NCBI GenBank assembly: GCA_017354415.1
Contig: JAFMQY010000009.1
Span: forward strand, 1 to 42,100
Origin: Nocardioides sp.
GTDB taxonomy: Bacteria > Actinomycetota > Actinomycetes > Propionibacteriales > Nocardioidaceae
DNA: 42,100 bases
Reading direction: 5' to 3'
Shown here one piece after another: positions 23,142-31,465 of the stretch. How positions within the stretch are numbered: position 1 is the first letter of the stretch; each line of letters opens with the position of its first letter. A program made the translations under genes and the position numbers. Below the pieces are notes generated by a model. That model had not been told where the DNA came from. It saw only the letters and a list, made by a program, of their open reading frames with translations, and did not search any database.

Positions 23142-24590
23142 TCAGAGATCGGATCGTGCCTCGACGCGGCCGGCGTCGACCGCCGCCTGGAGCGCGGCGT
23201 GATCGCGCTCGGTGAGGTCGGCGTACGCCTCCGCGAACTCGGCGTCGGCGTGGTCGAACTTCGTCGACCCACCGAGGTACGCCGCGATCGCGATCCGGTC
23301 GCCGGTCCGGGCATGGGCGCGGGCCAGCGTCCACGAGCACAGGTCGGCGTACGACTGCATGCCGACGGGCACCATCGACCCGATCGGCGCGGAGAACTTC
23401 CAGTCGCGCAATTGGCGCAGGTAGTAGTCACGGTCGACGCCGTCCCGCCAGTTCGTCCGTTGCCACCCGAGGAAGATGTCGCTGACCGCCTGCATGAGCT
23501 GCTGTCCGACCACCACGCGTTCGCCCTGGTTGTCGTACGGGCTGTGTCCGGCATACGCCGCGAGGACGGACTGCTGCGCCTCCTTGGCCTGGAGGAACAG
23601 GAAGTCCTCGCCACCGTCGGACTCCATGAGCAGGATCCACACGCGAGTGCCGACACTGCCGACGCCCACGACCTTCCGGGCGACCTGCACCAACCGGTAC
23701 TCGTGGAGGAGGTGCCGACGGTTGGCGTCCAGGCTGTGGCCGTAGCTCGCGACCAGGTCCTGGAGCACGGCGTACGCCTCGCCTGACTCGACATCGGTGA
23801 ACAGCTCCTCCACGGGCACCACCAACGGCGGGTCACTGACGATCCTGCGCCGCCCGTCGACCAGGCGGGTCAGCTTGCCGAGAGCCTGGGTACTGTCGCG
23901 CTTGCGGGCCTTGGCCATCATCGCCTTGGTCGCCCGGTAGCGCGTGCCGCCCAGCGCCTGCTTGTACCGTCGTACGGCGTTCTTCACATCGACCCGGGCG
24001 TACCACACGTCGAGCGTCGGCATCGCCGCGAACATCTGCATCGCCTCGCGGTAGCTCCGTACCGCACCCAGCCGGATCTTCCGGCGGTCCGCGCTCGCGA
24101 ACCCGTTGTCGCGGGCTGCGATCTCGACACTGGCGGCGTAGCGCTTGACGTCCCACTCGAAGGGCCCTGCCAGCGTCTCGTCGAAGTCGTTGAGATCGAA
24201 CACCAGGCGGCGTTCGGGCGAGGCGTACGCGCCGAAGTTCGACAGGTGAGCGTCACCGCACAGCTGCACCCGCAGACCGGAGACCGGCGTACCGGCCAGG
24301 TCGGCGGCCATCGGCAGGGCCGCCCCGCGGAAGAACGTGAAGGGCGAGACCAGCATCCGGCCGTACCGCAGAGGGACCAGGTCCGGCACGCGCGAAGTCG
24401 CCTGTTGAAGCAGCAGTCCGATCGGGTCCCGGTCGGGCGCGAGGTCGAGCGCGGAGTGGGAGTCGAGCGGCGCCGTTGCGCGCGCGGCCTTTCCCGTCGC
24501 CGCACGGTCCGAACGGCTGTCGGAGGGCGACCGCATACGCGTCTGCTCGTCGGGGAGCACGGGGGGACTCGCAGCGCCAGGGTCGGTCAT
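23142..24590 (-). CDS. DUF2252 domain protein
   Basis: 482 residues. The protein is related to aminoglycoside-phosphotransferase-like kinases. CGDAHLSNFGAYASPERR corresponds to a catalytic-loop H-x-x-N-x-G segment, and LVFDLNDFDETLAGPFEWDVKR to the metal-binding D-x-N-D-F-D block. RYGRMLVSPFTFFRGAA is the other hallmark of DUF2252. The C-terminal region has RQLRDWKFSAPIG and ALARAHARTGD. The first 45 residues are polar and probably disordered. ATG 24590 follows AAGGGGGGTGCC, a good ribosome-binding site. The family's substrate is not known. It converges on the ABC permease and is divergent from the MFS exporter gene. Confidence 0.9.
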   Translation of the reverse strand: MTDPGAASPPVLPDEQTRMRSPSDSRSDRAATGKAARATAPLDSHSALDLAPDRDPIGLLLQQATSRVPDLVPLRYGRMLVSPFTFFRGAALPMAADLAGTPVSGLRVQLCGDAHLSNFGAYASPERRLVFDLNDFDETLAGPFEWDVKRYAASVEIAARDNGFASADRRKIRLGAVRSYREAMQMFAAMPTLDVWYARVDVKNAVRRYKQALGGTRYRATKAMMAKARKRDSTQALGKLTRLVDGRRRIVSDPPLVVPVEELFTDVESGEAYAVLQDLVASYGHSLDANRRHLLHEYRLVQVARKVVGVGSVGTRVWILLMESDGGEDFLFLQAKEAQQSVLAAYAGHSPYDNQGERVVVGQQLMQAVSDIFLGWQRTNWRDGVDRDYYLRQLRDWKFSAPIGSMVPVGMQSYADLCSWTLARAHARTGDRIAIAAYLGGSTKFDHADAEFAEAYADLTERDHAALQAAVDAGRVEARSDL

Positions 24591-24747
24591 GGCACCCCCC
24601 TTCCGGGACGAATCACGAGCCAGTCTGCCGCGGCGCCACCTCGGGCCTGTCACCCGACGCGGGTGATCCGGGTCGCTCATCCGTCCGGAACGATGCGACG
24701 GGATGACCGGCGTGTGAGGGCTCGGGCGGCGTAGGGGAGGACGCAGC

Positions 24748-26334
24748 ATGGCCGAGACAGCAACGGACAGCAGCCCCGACCGCGGGGGGTTGGTCCTGAC
24801 CGCGCTGATCCTGGTCGCGGCGGTGGCGAACCTCAACCTCGCGGTCGCCAACGTCGCGCTGCCGGACATCGGCAAGGCCTTCGACTCGTCGCAGACGACG
24901 CTCGACCTGATCGCGGTCGGGTACTCACTCGGCCTGGCCGCCTCGGTCATCTACCTCGGCGGCCTGGGCGACCGCTACGGCCGGAAGCTGATGCTGGTCC
25001 TGGGCGTCTCCCTCTCGGTGCCGGCGTGCCTGCTCGCCGCCTACGCTCCGAGCGACGTGGTGCTGGCGGGCGCGCGGATCCTGGGCGGGTTGTCGGCCGG
25101 CATGGCGTACCCCACCACGCTCGCGCTGATCACCGCACTGTGGTCCGGCGCACCGAGGACCCACGCGATCGCGCTCTGGTCGGGCCTGGGTGGTGCGATC
25201 TCCTCGCTGGGGCCGTTGCTCTCGGGGCTCCTGCTCCAACACTTCTGGTGGGGCTCGGTGTTCATCGTGACCCTGCCGCTTGCCGTGGTGGCGCTGGTGC
25301 TGGCGGTGCTCTTCGTGCCGAGCCACGTCAACGAGGGCACCGACCCGGTGGACCACATGGGCGGCGTACTCTCCGTCCTGCTGGTGGCCGCCCTGGTCCT
25401 GGCGATCAACTTCGCGCCGGTGCCGAACCGGGCCAGGCTGACCCTGGTCCTGGCCGCCATCACCCTGGTGGCGGCCGCCGCCTTCGTCGTCCGGCAGCGG
25501 TCCTACCGGTTCCCGCTGTACGACCTGCGGGTCGCCTCGCGCCGGATCTTCTGGGTGGCCGCACTCGCCGGGATCATCGTCTTCGGCACGCTGATGGGCG
25601 CGATGTTCGTGGGCCAGCAGTTCCTGCAGAACGTGCAGGGCTACTCCACCTTCGAGGCCGGCCTGTCCATCCTGCCGGCAGCCGTGTTCATGGTGCTGGT
25701 GGCGCCGCGGTCGGCCACGCTCGTCGACGCCTACGGCGCACGGGTCACTCTGCTGATCGGCTATGCGTGCTGCCTGCTCGGGTTCCTGGTCATGCTGCTG
25801 CTCTGGAACGAAGGCGTTGGCTACTGGGCGATCGGCCTCGCCTACGCTCTGGTGGGCGCCGGCGTCGGCTTCGCCGGCACCCCGGCCTCCCACTCCCTGA
25901 CCGGGTCGGTCCCGGTGAGCAAGGCCGGCATGGCCTCCGGCACCGCCGACCTCCAGAGGGACCTGGGCGGCGCGATCATGCAGTCCATCCTCGGCGCGCT
26001 GCTCGCCGCCGGGTATGCCTCGGCGTTCTCGGCGAAGATCGCTGCTTCGCCTCAGGCGAGCCAGATCAGCGACGCCACGGAGAACTCCCTGATCAAGTCG
26101 TTCTCGTCGGCGGAGACGCTCGCCCAGCGGTATCCGCAGCATTCGTCGGCCATCACCGCCGCAGCCAAGTCGTCGTTCCTCGACGGGGCCCACTGGGCCT
26201 ACACGGCAGGCGTCATCGCCATCCTGCTGGGCGCCGCCATCGTGTTCTTCCTGTTCCCGGGCAAGAACGACGAGACCCGCCTCCTGGACGCGTACCGCCG
26301 GCACGACACCGCGACCGAGGACGAGGTGGTCTGA
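24748..26334 (+). CDS. DHA2 (14-TM) MFS drug exporter
   Basis: 528 residues with about 14 hydrophobic helices, the length and topology of the EmrB/QacA (DHA2) group of drug:proton antiporters. Motif A is complete after helix 2 (GGLGDRYGRKLMLVLG). Helix 1 carries LNLAVANVALPDIGKAF, the DHA2 motif D1 region, and helix 5 has the antiporter-type GLGGAISSLGPLLSGLLL (motif C). The ATG follows GGGGAGGACGCAGC. A long soluble loop (residues about 430-480) precedes the last helix. No TetR or MarR gene is adjacent, so its control is unknown. It would confer efflux of hydrophobic cations or antibiotics. Confidence 0.93.
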   Translation: MAETATDSSPDRGGLVLTALILVAAVANLNLAVANVALPDIGKAFDSSQTTLDLIAVGYSLGLAASVIYLGGLGDRYGRKLMLVLGVSLSVPACLLAAYAPSDVVLAGARILGGLSAGMAYPTTLALITALWSGAPRTHAIALWSGLGGAISSLGPLLSGLLLQHFWWGSVFIVTLPLAVVALVLAVLFVPSHVNEGTDPVDHMGGVLSVLLVAALVLAINFAPVPNRARLTLVLAAITLVAAAAFVVRQRSYRFPLYDLRVASRRIFWVAALAGIIVFGTLMGAMFVGQQFLQNVQGYSTFEAGLSILPAAVFMVLVAPRSATLVDAYGARVTLLIGYACCLLGFLVMLLLWNEGVGYWAIGLAYALVGAGVGFAGTPASHSLTGSVPVSKAGMASGTADLQRDLGGAIMQSILGALLAAGYASAFSAKIAASPQASQISDATENSLIKSFSSAETLAQRYPQHSSAITAAAKSSFLDGAHWAYTAGVIAILLGAAIVFFLFPGKNDETRLLDAYRRHDTATEDEVV

Positions 26335-26427
26335 GGTCCTTCGTCCGGTCCTCCGGATCGCGCGTCGGCCGTCGGTCGGGCGTGTCGAGATCACGGTGCC
26401 CAGGGCAGGTGTGGGGGAGTGGCGAGA

Positions 26428-26907
26428 TCAGGCCGACACGGCGGCACGGACCCGCTCGAGCATGTCCTTCTCGCGCTGGCTCACCTGCTCCGCCCCGAAG
26501 CCCATGAAGCCGCCCTCCTTGGCCGCGTCGGCCGCGGCCTGCGCGGCATGGACGAGCCAGCCGCCGAAGGCGCGGGCCTCCTCGGGGTCGGCCTTGGCCG
26601 TGACCAGCTCCTGCACGCTGCGAAGCTCCTCGACGACCTGGTCGCCCGGCATCGTGCCGGCTTCCGGCTTGAACCCCTTCAGCGGGTTGTGCCGCTGCTG
26701 CGTGAGGGCCTGGATGTCGAGGGCCACCTCGGTGAGGAGCTGTTCGCGGCTGGGTGGGTTCGTGGCGGTCTTGAGGCTCGCCATCTGCTCCTTCGCAGCC
26801 TCGATCGGGCCGCCCGGGTCGGCGAGCGTGATCGCCATTCCGGCCACGAACGGCGCACGCACGATCCGCGACCACTCCTGCTCGTCGAAGTCGCTCTTGG
26901 TCGTCAC
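26428..26907 (-). CDS. conserved hypothetical helical protein
   Basis: 159 residues, predicted soluble and almost all alpha-helical. The sequence begins TTKSDFDEQEWSRIVRAPF, then VAGMAITLADPGGPIEAAKEQ, and ends with a repeated Ala/Glu-rich helix. GTG 26907 follows a textbook AAGGAGGTTCC ribosome-binding site, so strong translation is expected. It is divergent from the trehalose synthase-like gene with 154 nt between starts, raising the possibility of shared control and a stress-related role; that is inference. I do not assign a family: the RAPFVAGMAI and ADPGGPIEA segments look conserved in actinobacteria, but no domain name can be supported from the sequence alone. Confidence 0.75.
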   Translation of the reverse strand: MTTKSDFDEQEWSRIVRAPFVAGMAITLADPGGPIEAAKEQMASLKTATNPPSREQLLTEVALDIQALTQQRHNPLKGFKPEAGTMPGDQVVEELRSVQELVTAKADPEEARAFGGWLVHAAQAAADAAKEGGFMGFGAEQVSQREKDMLERVRAAVSA

Positions 26908-27061
26908 TACTGGAACCTCCTTCAGTGAGGTAGCGCCATGCGGTTGTCCCTCGACGGTGGCCGAGCAGCTCGCCCGATGGTTCCCCCGGGACGGGTGAAC
27001 ACGCCTCACCACCGTGCCCGAAAGGGGGCGCATCGGGGACGAGGCGTGCCATGGTGCCCTC

Positions 27062-28507
27062 ATGCGCGAAGTGCGGATCCAGCCGATGTCGCTGGACCGG
27101 CTCTCGTCGGTGCTCCTGCCGGGACGCGAGGCCGCCCTTGCCGGCGCCGCGGCCCGCGGTCGTGACCTGCTGGCCGGCCGGACGGTGTGGAACATCAACT
27201 CCACGGCATCAGGTGGCGGGGTGGCCGAGATGCTGCAGGCGTTGCTGGCGTACTCGCGCGGGGCGGGAGTCGACGCCCGTTGGCTGGTGGTTGAGGGGGA
27301 CCCGGACTTCTTCGCCGTCACCAAGCGCCTCCACAACCTCTTGCACGGCTCGCCCGGTGACGGCGGGCCTACCGGCGACACCGAGGCCGCGACGTACGAG
27401 CGTGTCCTCCACGGGCAGCTCGAGGAGCTCACGAGCCTGGTCGCGCCCGGGGACATCGTGCTCCTCCACGACCCGCAGACCGCGGGTCTGGCCCCGTGGC
27501 TGCGTGACCACGGTGCTCATGTCGTCTGGCGGTGCCACATCGGGTCCGACACAAACGACGAGTCGACTGCCCGGGCCTGGAGGTTCCTGGAGCCCTACCT
27601 GTCCGCACCCGAGGCGTCGATCTTCTCCCGATCGGCCTACGTGCCCGCCTTCGTCGAGCAGGACCGGGTGTGGGTGATCCCGCCGTCGCTCGATCCGTTC
27701 AGCACCAAGAACCGGCCGTTGCCACCCGCGGACGTGGAGGCGGCTCTCCGGCACACCGGGATCGTGCCGTTCGCCGGCGTCGACGGCAGCCTGGAGTTCG
27801 AACGACGTGATGGCTCCCGTGGCACGGTGCGCGCCCACCCGGACCTGCGCCTCACCGGCGGGCCGGTGCCTGCCCACGCGCGCGTGGTCATGCAGGTCAG
27901 CCGGTGGGACCGGCTCAAGGACATGGCCGGTGTCCTCACCGGCTTCGCCGAGCAGGTCAACTCGATCCCCGACGACGTGCACCTGCTGCTGGTCGGTCCG
28001 GACTCGGAGGGGGTCAGCGACGACCCCGAGTCGCTCGCGGTCCTCCTCGACTGTGAGCTGATCTGGTCCGCCCAGCCAACGGCCGTCCGAGAGCGGATGC
28101 ACCTGCTGAGCCTGCCGATGGACGACGTCGACGAGAACGCGCACCTCGTCAACGCCCTCCAGCGTCACGCGAGCGTCGTCGTCCAGAAGAGCCTCGCGGA
28201 GGGGTTCGGGCTGACCGTGACCGAGCCCATGTGGAAGGGCCGCCCGGTCGTCGCCTCGCGGCTGGGCGGGATCGAGGACCAGATCGTCGACGGCGAGAGT
28301 GGGCTGCTTCTGGACGACCCCACAGATCTGCAATCCTTCCTGGCGAGGGTCTGCGACGTCATGGTGGACGACGACCTCGCGGCCCACCTCGGGTCAGCGG
28401 CGCGGGAGCGCGTGCGCGAGCAGTTCCTGGGCGACCGTCATCTCCGGCAGTACGTCGAGCTCTTCGACGTCCTGCTCGGAGGCGACGCTCCCGCCGCGAC
28501 CGTCTGA
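27062..28507 (+). CDS. TreT-like trehalose synthase (GT4 glycosyltransferase)
   Basis: 481 residues. The N-terminal half has WNINSTASGGGVAEMLQALL and WLVVEGDPDFFAVTKRLHNLLHG, the signature segments of trehalose glycosyltransferring synthases of the TreT type. The second Rossmann domain shows VVMQVSRWDRLKDMAGVLTGF and VVVQKSLAEGFGLTVTEPMWKGRPVVASRLGG, including the E-x7-E motif of GT4 enzymes (with EGFGLTVTE). TreT joins the glucose of a nucleotide sugar (UDP- or ADP-glucose) to free glucose to make trehalose, a compatible solute. The ATG at 27062 precedes MREVRIQPMSLDRL; there is no clear Shine-Dalgarno sequence, and CATGGT 6 nt upstream is a poor -10. Nearby malQ suggests shared alpha-glucan metabolism. 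Confidence 0.85.
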   Translation: MREVRIQPMSLDRLSSVLLPGREAALAGAAARGRDLLAGRTVWNINSTASGGGVAEMLQALLAYSRGAGVDARWLVVEGDPDFFAVTKRLHNLLHGSPGDGGPTGDTEAATYERVLHGQLEELTSLVAPGDIVLLHDPQTAGLAPWLRDHGAHVVWRCHIGSDTNDESTARAWRFLEPYLSAPEASIFSRSAYVPAFVEQDRVWVIPPSLDPFSTKNRPLPPADVEAALRHTGIVPFAGVDGSLEFERRDGSRGTVRAHPDLRLTGGPVPAHARVVMQVSRWDRLKDMAGVLTGFAEQVNSIPDDVHLLLVGPDSEGVSDDPESLAVLLDCELIWSAQPTAVRERMHLLSLPMDDVDENAHLVNALQRHASVVVQKSLAEGFGLTVTEPMWKGRPVVASRLGGIEDQIVDGESGLLLDDPTDLQSFLARVCDVMVDDDLAAHLGSAARERVREQFLGDRHLRQYVELFDVLLGGDAPAATV

Positions 28508-28542
28508 CCCGGCGTCGCAGGGCTCGATCCGCGTGTCGCCGG

Positions 28543-29286
28543 TCAGAGATCGGCTACGAGGGCCCGGTGGTCGGAGACCGCCAGCCGGACGACCCCCGCG
28601 TGGATCGAGGAGATCCCGTCACCCAGCAGATGGTCGATCTGCATCACCGGCGCGTGCGCTGGGAACGTCGCTCCGGTCGCCAGCGGCGAGAGACCGGTGA
28701 GCCTGGCCACCGGTCGCGGGCCGAGGTTCAGGTCGCCCATGAGCACCAGCGGTCGGCTCCGCTCCCGGATCGCGGTCATCAGCCGCCGCAGCTGGCGGGT
28801 GTTCCACGGCCGCAGGTACGACAGGTGGGTCGCCACCACGTCGAGCGGTCCCGCCGGTGCCTCGATCCGTGCGGCGACGGCGACGCGCGGCTCGTCCCAG
28901 ACCAGCCGCCGGCGTCCGCCGCTCCGGTGCGGCACCGGGAGTGGTGCTCCCGGGAGCCGGATCGCCTCCCAGGAGGACACCGGCAGGCGGCTCAGCAGGG
29001 CCACGCCGTACGCCGGCACCTCGGCCTCCTCGAAACCAGTGGCCGCATGCCACGCGCCGCGCGGCCCGATCAGCGCGGGGACGAACCGGTGGTCGACGGC
29101 GCCCATGGCCTGCGCCGCGATCGCCGCCAGGTCCAACCTCTGCGAGCGCGGCTGAGACCGGTCGACCTCCTGGAGGGCCAGCACGTCCGGGTCGAGGCTG
29201 CGGACCGCCTCCCGAAACGCCGCCACGTCGACCGCATCGGCCCCCACAGCCCGCCCGCTCAGGATGTTCCACGTCGCGAGCCGCAC
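28543..29286 (-). CDS. endonuclease/exonuclease/phosphatase family protein
   Basis: 247 residues of the DNase I-like metal-dependent hydrolase fold. Motifs are in the usual order: RLATWNILSGR (catalytic Asn), VLALQEVDRSQPR (metal-binding Glu), ATHLSYLRP (His), LVLMGDLNLGP (Asp and Asn) and the final AVSDHRALVAD (Asp-His pair). No signal peptide is visible with this start, so it is probably cytosolic. Members cleave nucleic acids, inositol phosphates, sphingolipid or nucleotide phosphodiester bonds; the substrate cannot be told. GTG 29286 was chosen because TAGCGT lies 7 nt upstream (leaderless pattern) and RLATWN is the normal family opening. A longer start at 29295 is possible. It is divergent from malQ. 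Confidence 0.9.
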   Translation of the reverse strand: MRLATWNILSGRAVGADAVDVAAFREAVRSLDPDVLALQEVDRSQPRSQRLDLAAIAAQAMGAVDHRFVPALIGPRGAWHAATGFEEAEVPAYGVALLSRLPVSSWEAIRLPGAPLPVPHRSGGRRRLVWDEPRVAVAARIEAPAGPLDVVATHLSYLRPWNTRQLRRLMTAIRERSRPLVLMGDLNLGPRPVARLTGLSPLATGATFPAHAPVMQIDHLLGDGISSIHAGVVRLAVSDHRALVADL

Positions 29287-29293
29287 GTCGGCC

Positions 29294-29299
29294 ACGCTA
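29294..29299 (-). promoter_or_regulatory. -10 hexamer for leaderless EEP-family transcript
   Basis: Minus-strand TAGCGT fits TANNNT, with 7 nt to GTG 29286. No Shine-Dalgarno sequence is present. It forms the left half of a divergent promoter pair with the malQ hexamer at 29445-29450. Confidence 0.55.
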
Positions 29300-29353
29300 A
29301 CCCGGCACCCGATCGCCTTGGGCTCGGGGCGGTCTGCCGGGGGGTTGTCGGGG

Positions 29354-29412
29354 TAGTCCGTGACGAACGTCAGCCGAAATGGGTCGTTCGGGCTGACGTT
29401 CGTCACGGACTA
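29354..29412. repeat. 22-bp perfect inverted repeat in divergent promoter region
   Basis: Left arm 29354-29375 and right arm 29391-29412 are perfect reverse complements, separated by 15 nt. The stem begins TAGTCCGTGACGAACG and ends with the mirrored sequence. One G-T mismatch followed by two more pairs extends it to 29351-29415. It lies between the divergent EEP and malQ promoters and not between convergent genes, so an operator, or a small palindromic mobile element, is more likely than a terminator. Confidence 0.9.
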
Positions 29413-29444
29413 TCCAGCACCAGACCCCTGGCAGACCCGTTCAC

Positions 29445-29450
29445 TACGCT
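29445..29450 (+). promoter_or_regulatory. -10 hexamer for leaderless malQ transcript
   Basis: TACGCT fits TANNNT, with 6 nt to GTG 29457. The same hexamer and spacing occur at the DUF3105 gene. The right arm of the inverted repeat ends 32 nt upstream, near where a -35 element or activator would sit. Confidence 0.65.
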
Positions 29451-29456
29451 CGCCGG

Positions 29457-30833
29457 GTGGCGGAGTGGGGAGCGGTGACGGGGCCCTTGGCGGTTCGGCG
29501 GGCGGGAGTGCTGCTGCACGTCTCGTCGTTGCCGGGCGGACGTCTGGGCCCTGCGGCATACGAGTTCGTCGACCGGCTCGCCTCGGTAGGCGCGACCGTG
29601 TGGCAGGTGCTGCCGCTGGTGCCTCCCAACGAGGAGGGCTCGCCGTACGCGGCGGTGTCCGCGATGGCCGGGAACCAGGGACTCCTCGACCCTGCACAGC
29701 CGGCTCCGGACCTCCGCGGCCCGGAGTACCGGAGGTGGTGCGAGCGCGAGTCCGGCTGGCTGGACCCGTACGTCGAGTACCTCGCCCTCCGCACCCTCCT
29801 CAGCGGCAGCCCCTGGCCGGAGTGGGAGCCGGCGCTGCGGGACCGGGATCCGCGCAGGGTCCGTGAGGTGCTGGCCGGCGCACGCGACCTGACCGAGCGC
29901 CTGCGTGGCGAGCAGTGGCTCTTCGCGGACCAGTGGCGACGCCTCCGGGCGTACGCCGCGGATCGTGGGGTGCTGCTCTACGGCGACCTGCCGATCTTCG
30001 TCGCCCACGACAGCGCCGACGTCTGGGCCGACCGCCACCTGTTCGAGCTCGACGACCAGGGCCGCCCGACCACGGTGACGGGGGTGCCGCCGGACTACTT
30101 CGCGGCTGATGGTCAGCGCTGGAACAACCCCCACTACGACTGGTCGGCGATGGCGGCCGACGGGTACGCCTGGTGGCGGCGCCGGATCGCGCGACAGCGC
30201 GACCTCTTCGACCTGGTGCGGATCGACCATTTCCGCGGATTCGAGGCTGCCTGGCACGTGCCGGTCGACGCGCCCACCGCCAAGGACGGGTGGTGGGAAC
30301 CCGGGCCGGGGCTCGACCTCCTACAACCCCTGGTCGGCGCCGCCGGACCGGGCTCGCTGGTCGCCGAGGACCTCGGCGTGATCACACCGGCAGTGGAGCA
30401 GTTGCGCATCGCGGCTGGCATGCCGGGGATGAAAGTGCTGCAGTTCGCGTTCGACGGCGGCCCGGCCAACCCTCACCTCCCAGCCCACCACGGCGAGCAC
30501 AGCGTGGTCTACACCGGGACCCACGACAACGACACCACCCTCGGATGGTGGAACTCGCTCGACGCCGGCACGAAGGACCTGGTGCGAGCCCAGCTGTCAA
30601 ACCCGGACGAGCCGATGCCGTGGGCCCTGGTGGGGCTGGCACTGTCGTCGACCGCCCGGCTGGCCGTCGTACCCATGCAGGACCTGCTCGGGCTGGACTC
30701 CTCGGCCCGGATGAACACGCCCGGCGTGGCCGTGGGCAACTGGACGTGGCGCGCCGCACCGGACGCCTTCGACGACGCTCTCACCTCCCACCTGCGCGGC
30801 CTCGTCGACGCCACCGGGCGGGCGGTCCGCTGA
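29457..30833 (+). CDS. malQ: 4-alpha-glucanotransferase (amylomaltase, GH77)
   Basis: 458 residues, at the short end of the bacterial GH77 range and lacking extra N-terminal domains. Opening RRAGVLLHVSSLPGGRLG and TVWQVLPLVPPNEEGSPYAAVSAMAGN are family hallmarks. The three catalytic acids are present: nucleophile Asp257 (VRIDHFRGFEA), acid/base Glu304 (VAEDLGVIT) and stabiliser Asp357 (YTGTHDNDT). PDYFAADGQRWNNPHYDW is also typical. The enzyme transfers alpha-1,4-glucan segments from one chain to another and releases glucose, which the neighbouring TreT-like enzyme could use as acceptor; that link is inference. GTG 29457 has TACGCT 6 nt upstream and no Shine-Dalgarno sequence, so the mRNA is probably leaderless. 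Confidence 0.96.
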   Translation: MAEWGAVTGPLAVRRAGVLLHVSSLPGGRLGPAAYEFVDRLASVGATVWQVLPLVPPNEEGSPYAAVSAMAGNQGLLDPAQPAPDLRGPEYRRWCERESGWLDPYVEYLALRTLLSGSPWPEWEPALRDRDPRRVREVLAGARDLTERLRGEQWLFADQWRRLRAYAADRGVLLYGDLPIFVAHDSADVWADRHLFELDDQGRPTTVTGVPPDYFAADGQRWNNPHYDWSAMAADGYAWWRRRIARQRDLFDLVRIDHFRGFEAAWHVPVDAPTAKDGWWEPGPGLDLLQPLVGAAGPGSLVAEDLGVITPAVEQLRIAAGMPGMKVLQFAFDGGPANPHLPAHHGEHSVVYTGTHDNDTTLGWWNSLDAGTKDLVRAQLSNPDEPMPWALVGLALSSTARLAVVPMQDLLGLDSSARMNTPGVAVGNWTWRAAPDAFDDALTSHLRGLVDATGRAVR

Positions 30834-30909
30834 TGAACCTCGGCTGGCCCGGTTCCGTTGCACAGGTGCCCGACCTAGCGTGGCCGGGGACCAGATGAAG
30901 GAGTGACGC

Positions 30910-31206
30910 ATGGCGATCGACCGTGGGCTTCTGGCGATCCTGGAGGCCAAGCCCGGCAAGGGGGAGGAGTTGGGCGCGTTCCTGGAACAGGGCCGGGCCC
31001 TCGCCGCGGAGGAGCAGGGGACGGTGACCTGGTACGCGTTCCGGCTGAGCGACACGACGTACGGCATCTTCGACACCTTCGAGGACGAGGCCGGTCGGCA
31101 GGCACACCTGAACGGCCAGATCCCGGTGGCGCTCGGTCAGGTGGCCGACGACCTGCTCGCGCATGCGCCGGACATCCGGCAGACCGACATCCTGGCCGTC
31201 AAGTAG
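30910..31206 (+). CDS. antibiotic biosynthesis monooxygenase (ABM) domain protein
   Basis: 98 residues forming one ferredoxin-like ABM domain. GLLAILEAKPGKGEELGAFLEQGRAL is the first strand and helix, EEQGTVTWYAFRLSDTTYGIFDTFEDEAGRQAHLNGQI holds the typical second half, and ALGQVADDLLAHAP the last helix. Such small proteins work as dimers. Some are cofactor-free quinol monooxygenases (YgiN-like), others haem-degrading or of unknown role. No catalytic certainty can be read. The ATG follows AAGGAGTGACGC. It is 76 nt after malQ on the same strand. Confidence 0.87.
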   Translation: MAIDRGLLAILEAKPGKGEELGAFLEQGRALAAEEQGTVTWYAFRLSDTTYGIFDTFEDEAGRQAHLNGQIPVALGQVADDLLAHAPDIRQTDILAVK

Positions 31207-31291
31207 CCACCCCTCCGTGAGCTCTTTCCGGTCCAGGGGATGATGGAAGCACCCAGAGCCGGACGGGCGAGCGGGCGGAAGGGGAGCGGGC

Positions 31292-31465
31292 ATGAGCAGG
31301 TACGACGACGCCGATGACGCCGATGTGGCGGAGCAGCAGAACCCGGTGGACGACGAGGAGGACGTCGTCGTCGACCAGACCGACCCCGAGGTGGACGACG
31401 CCGACCGGTGGGAGCAGGCCACCCCGGTGCCGGGTGGGGACGACGAGGACTACCCCGAGGGCTGA
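31292..31465 (+). CDS. small acidic protein with EQ..PV repeats
   Basis: 57 residues, extremely acidic (more than a third Asp or Glu). The unit D-A-D-x-x-E-Q-x-x-P-V occurs twice: DADVAEQQNPV and, with one difference, DADRWEQATPV. The start ATG follows AAGGGGAGCGGGC, a clear ribosome-binding site. Small acidic proteins with a D-x-x-EQ-x-x-PV unit are frequent in actinobacteria; I know of no proven function, and a disordered, ion- or protein-binding role is only a guess. Its 3' end overlaps the end of the convergent sortase gene by 16 nt. Confidence 0.75.
   Translation: MSRYDDADDADVAEQQNPVDDEEDVVVDQTDPEVDDADRWEQATPVPGGDDEDYPEG

Noticed and set aside
24925..26394. A 489-codon minus-strand frame opposite the MFS exporter
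   Set aside because: The translation is a low-complexity string of His, Gln, Asp and Arg, typical of an antisense frame over hydrophobic codons. The plus-strand MFS gene is complete.
28508..28542. CGGCG...CGCCG hairpin between the TreT-like and EEP genes
   Set aside because: A 5-6 bp stem with a long loop is expected by chance at this GC content, so it is not strong enough to call a terminator.
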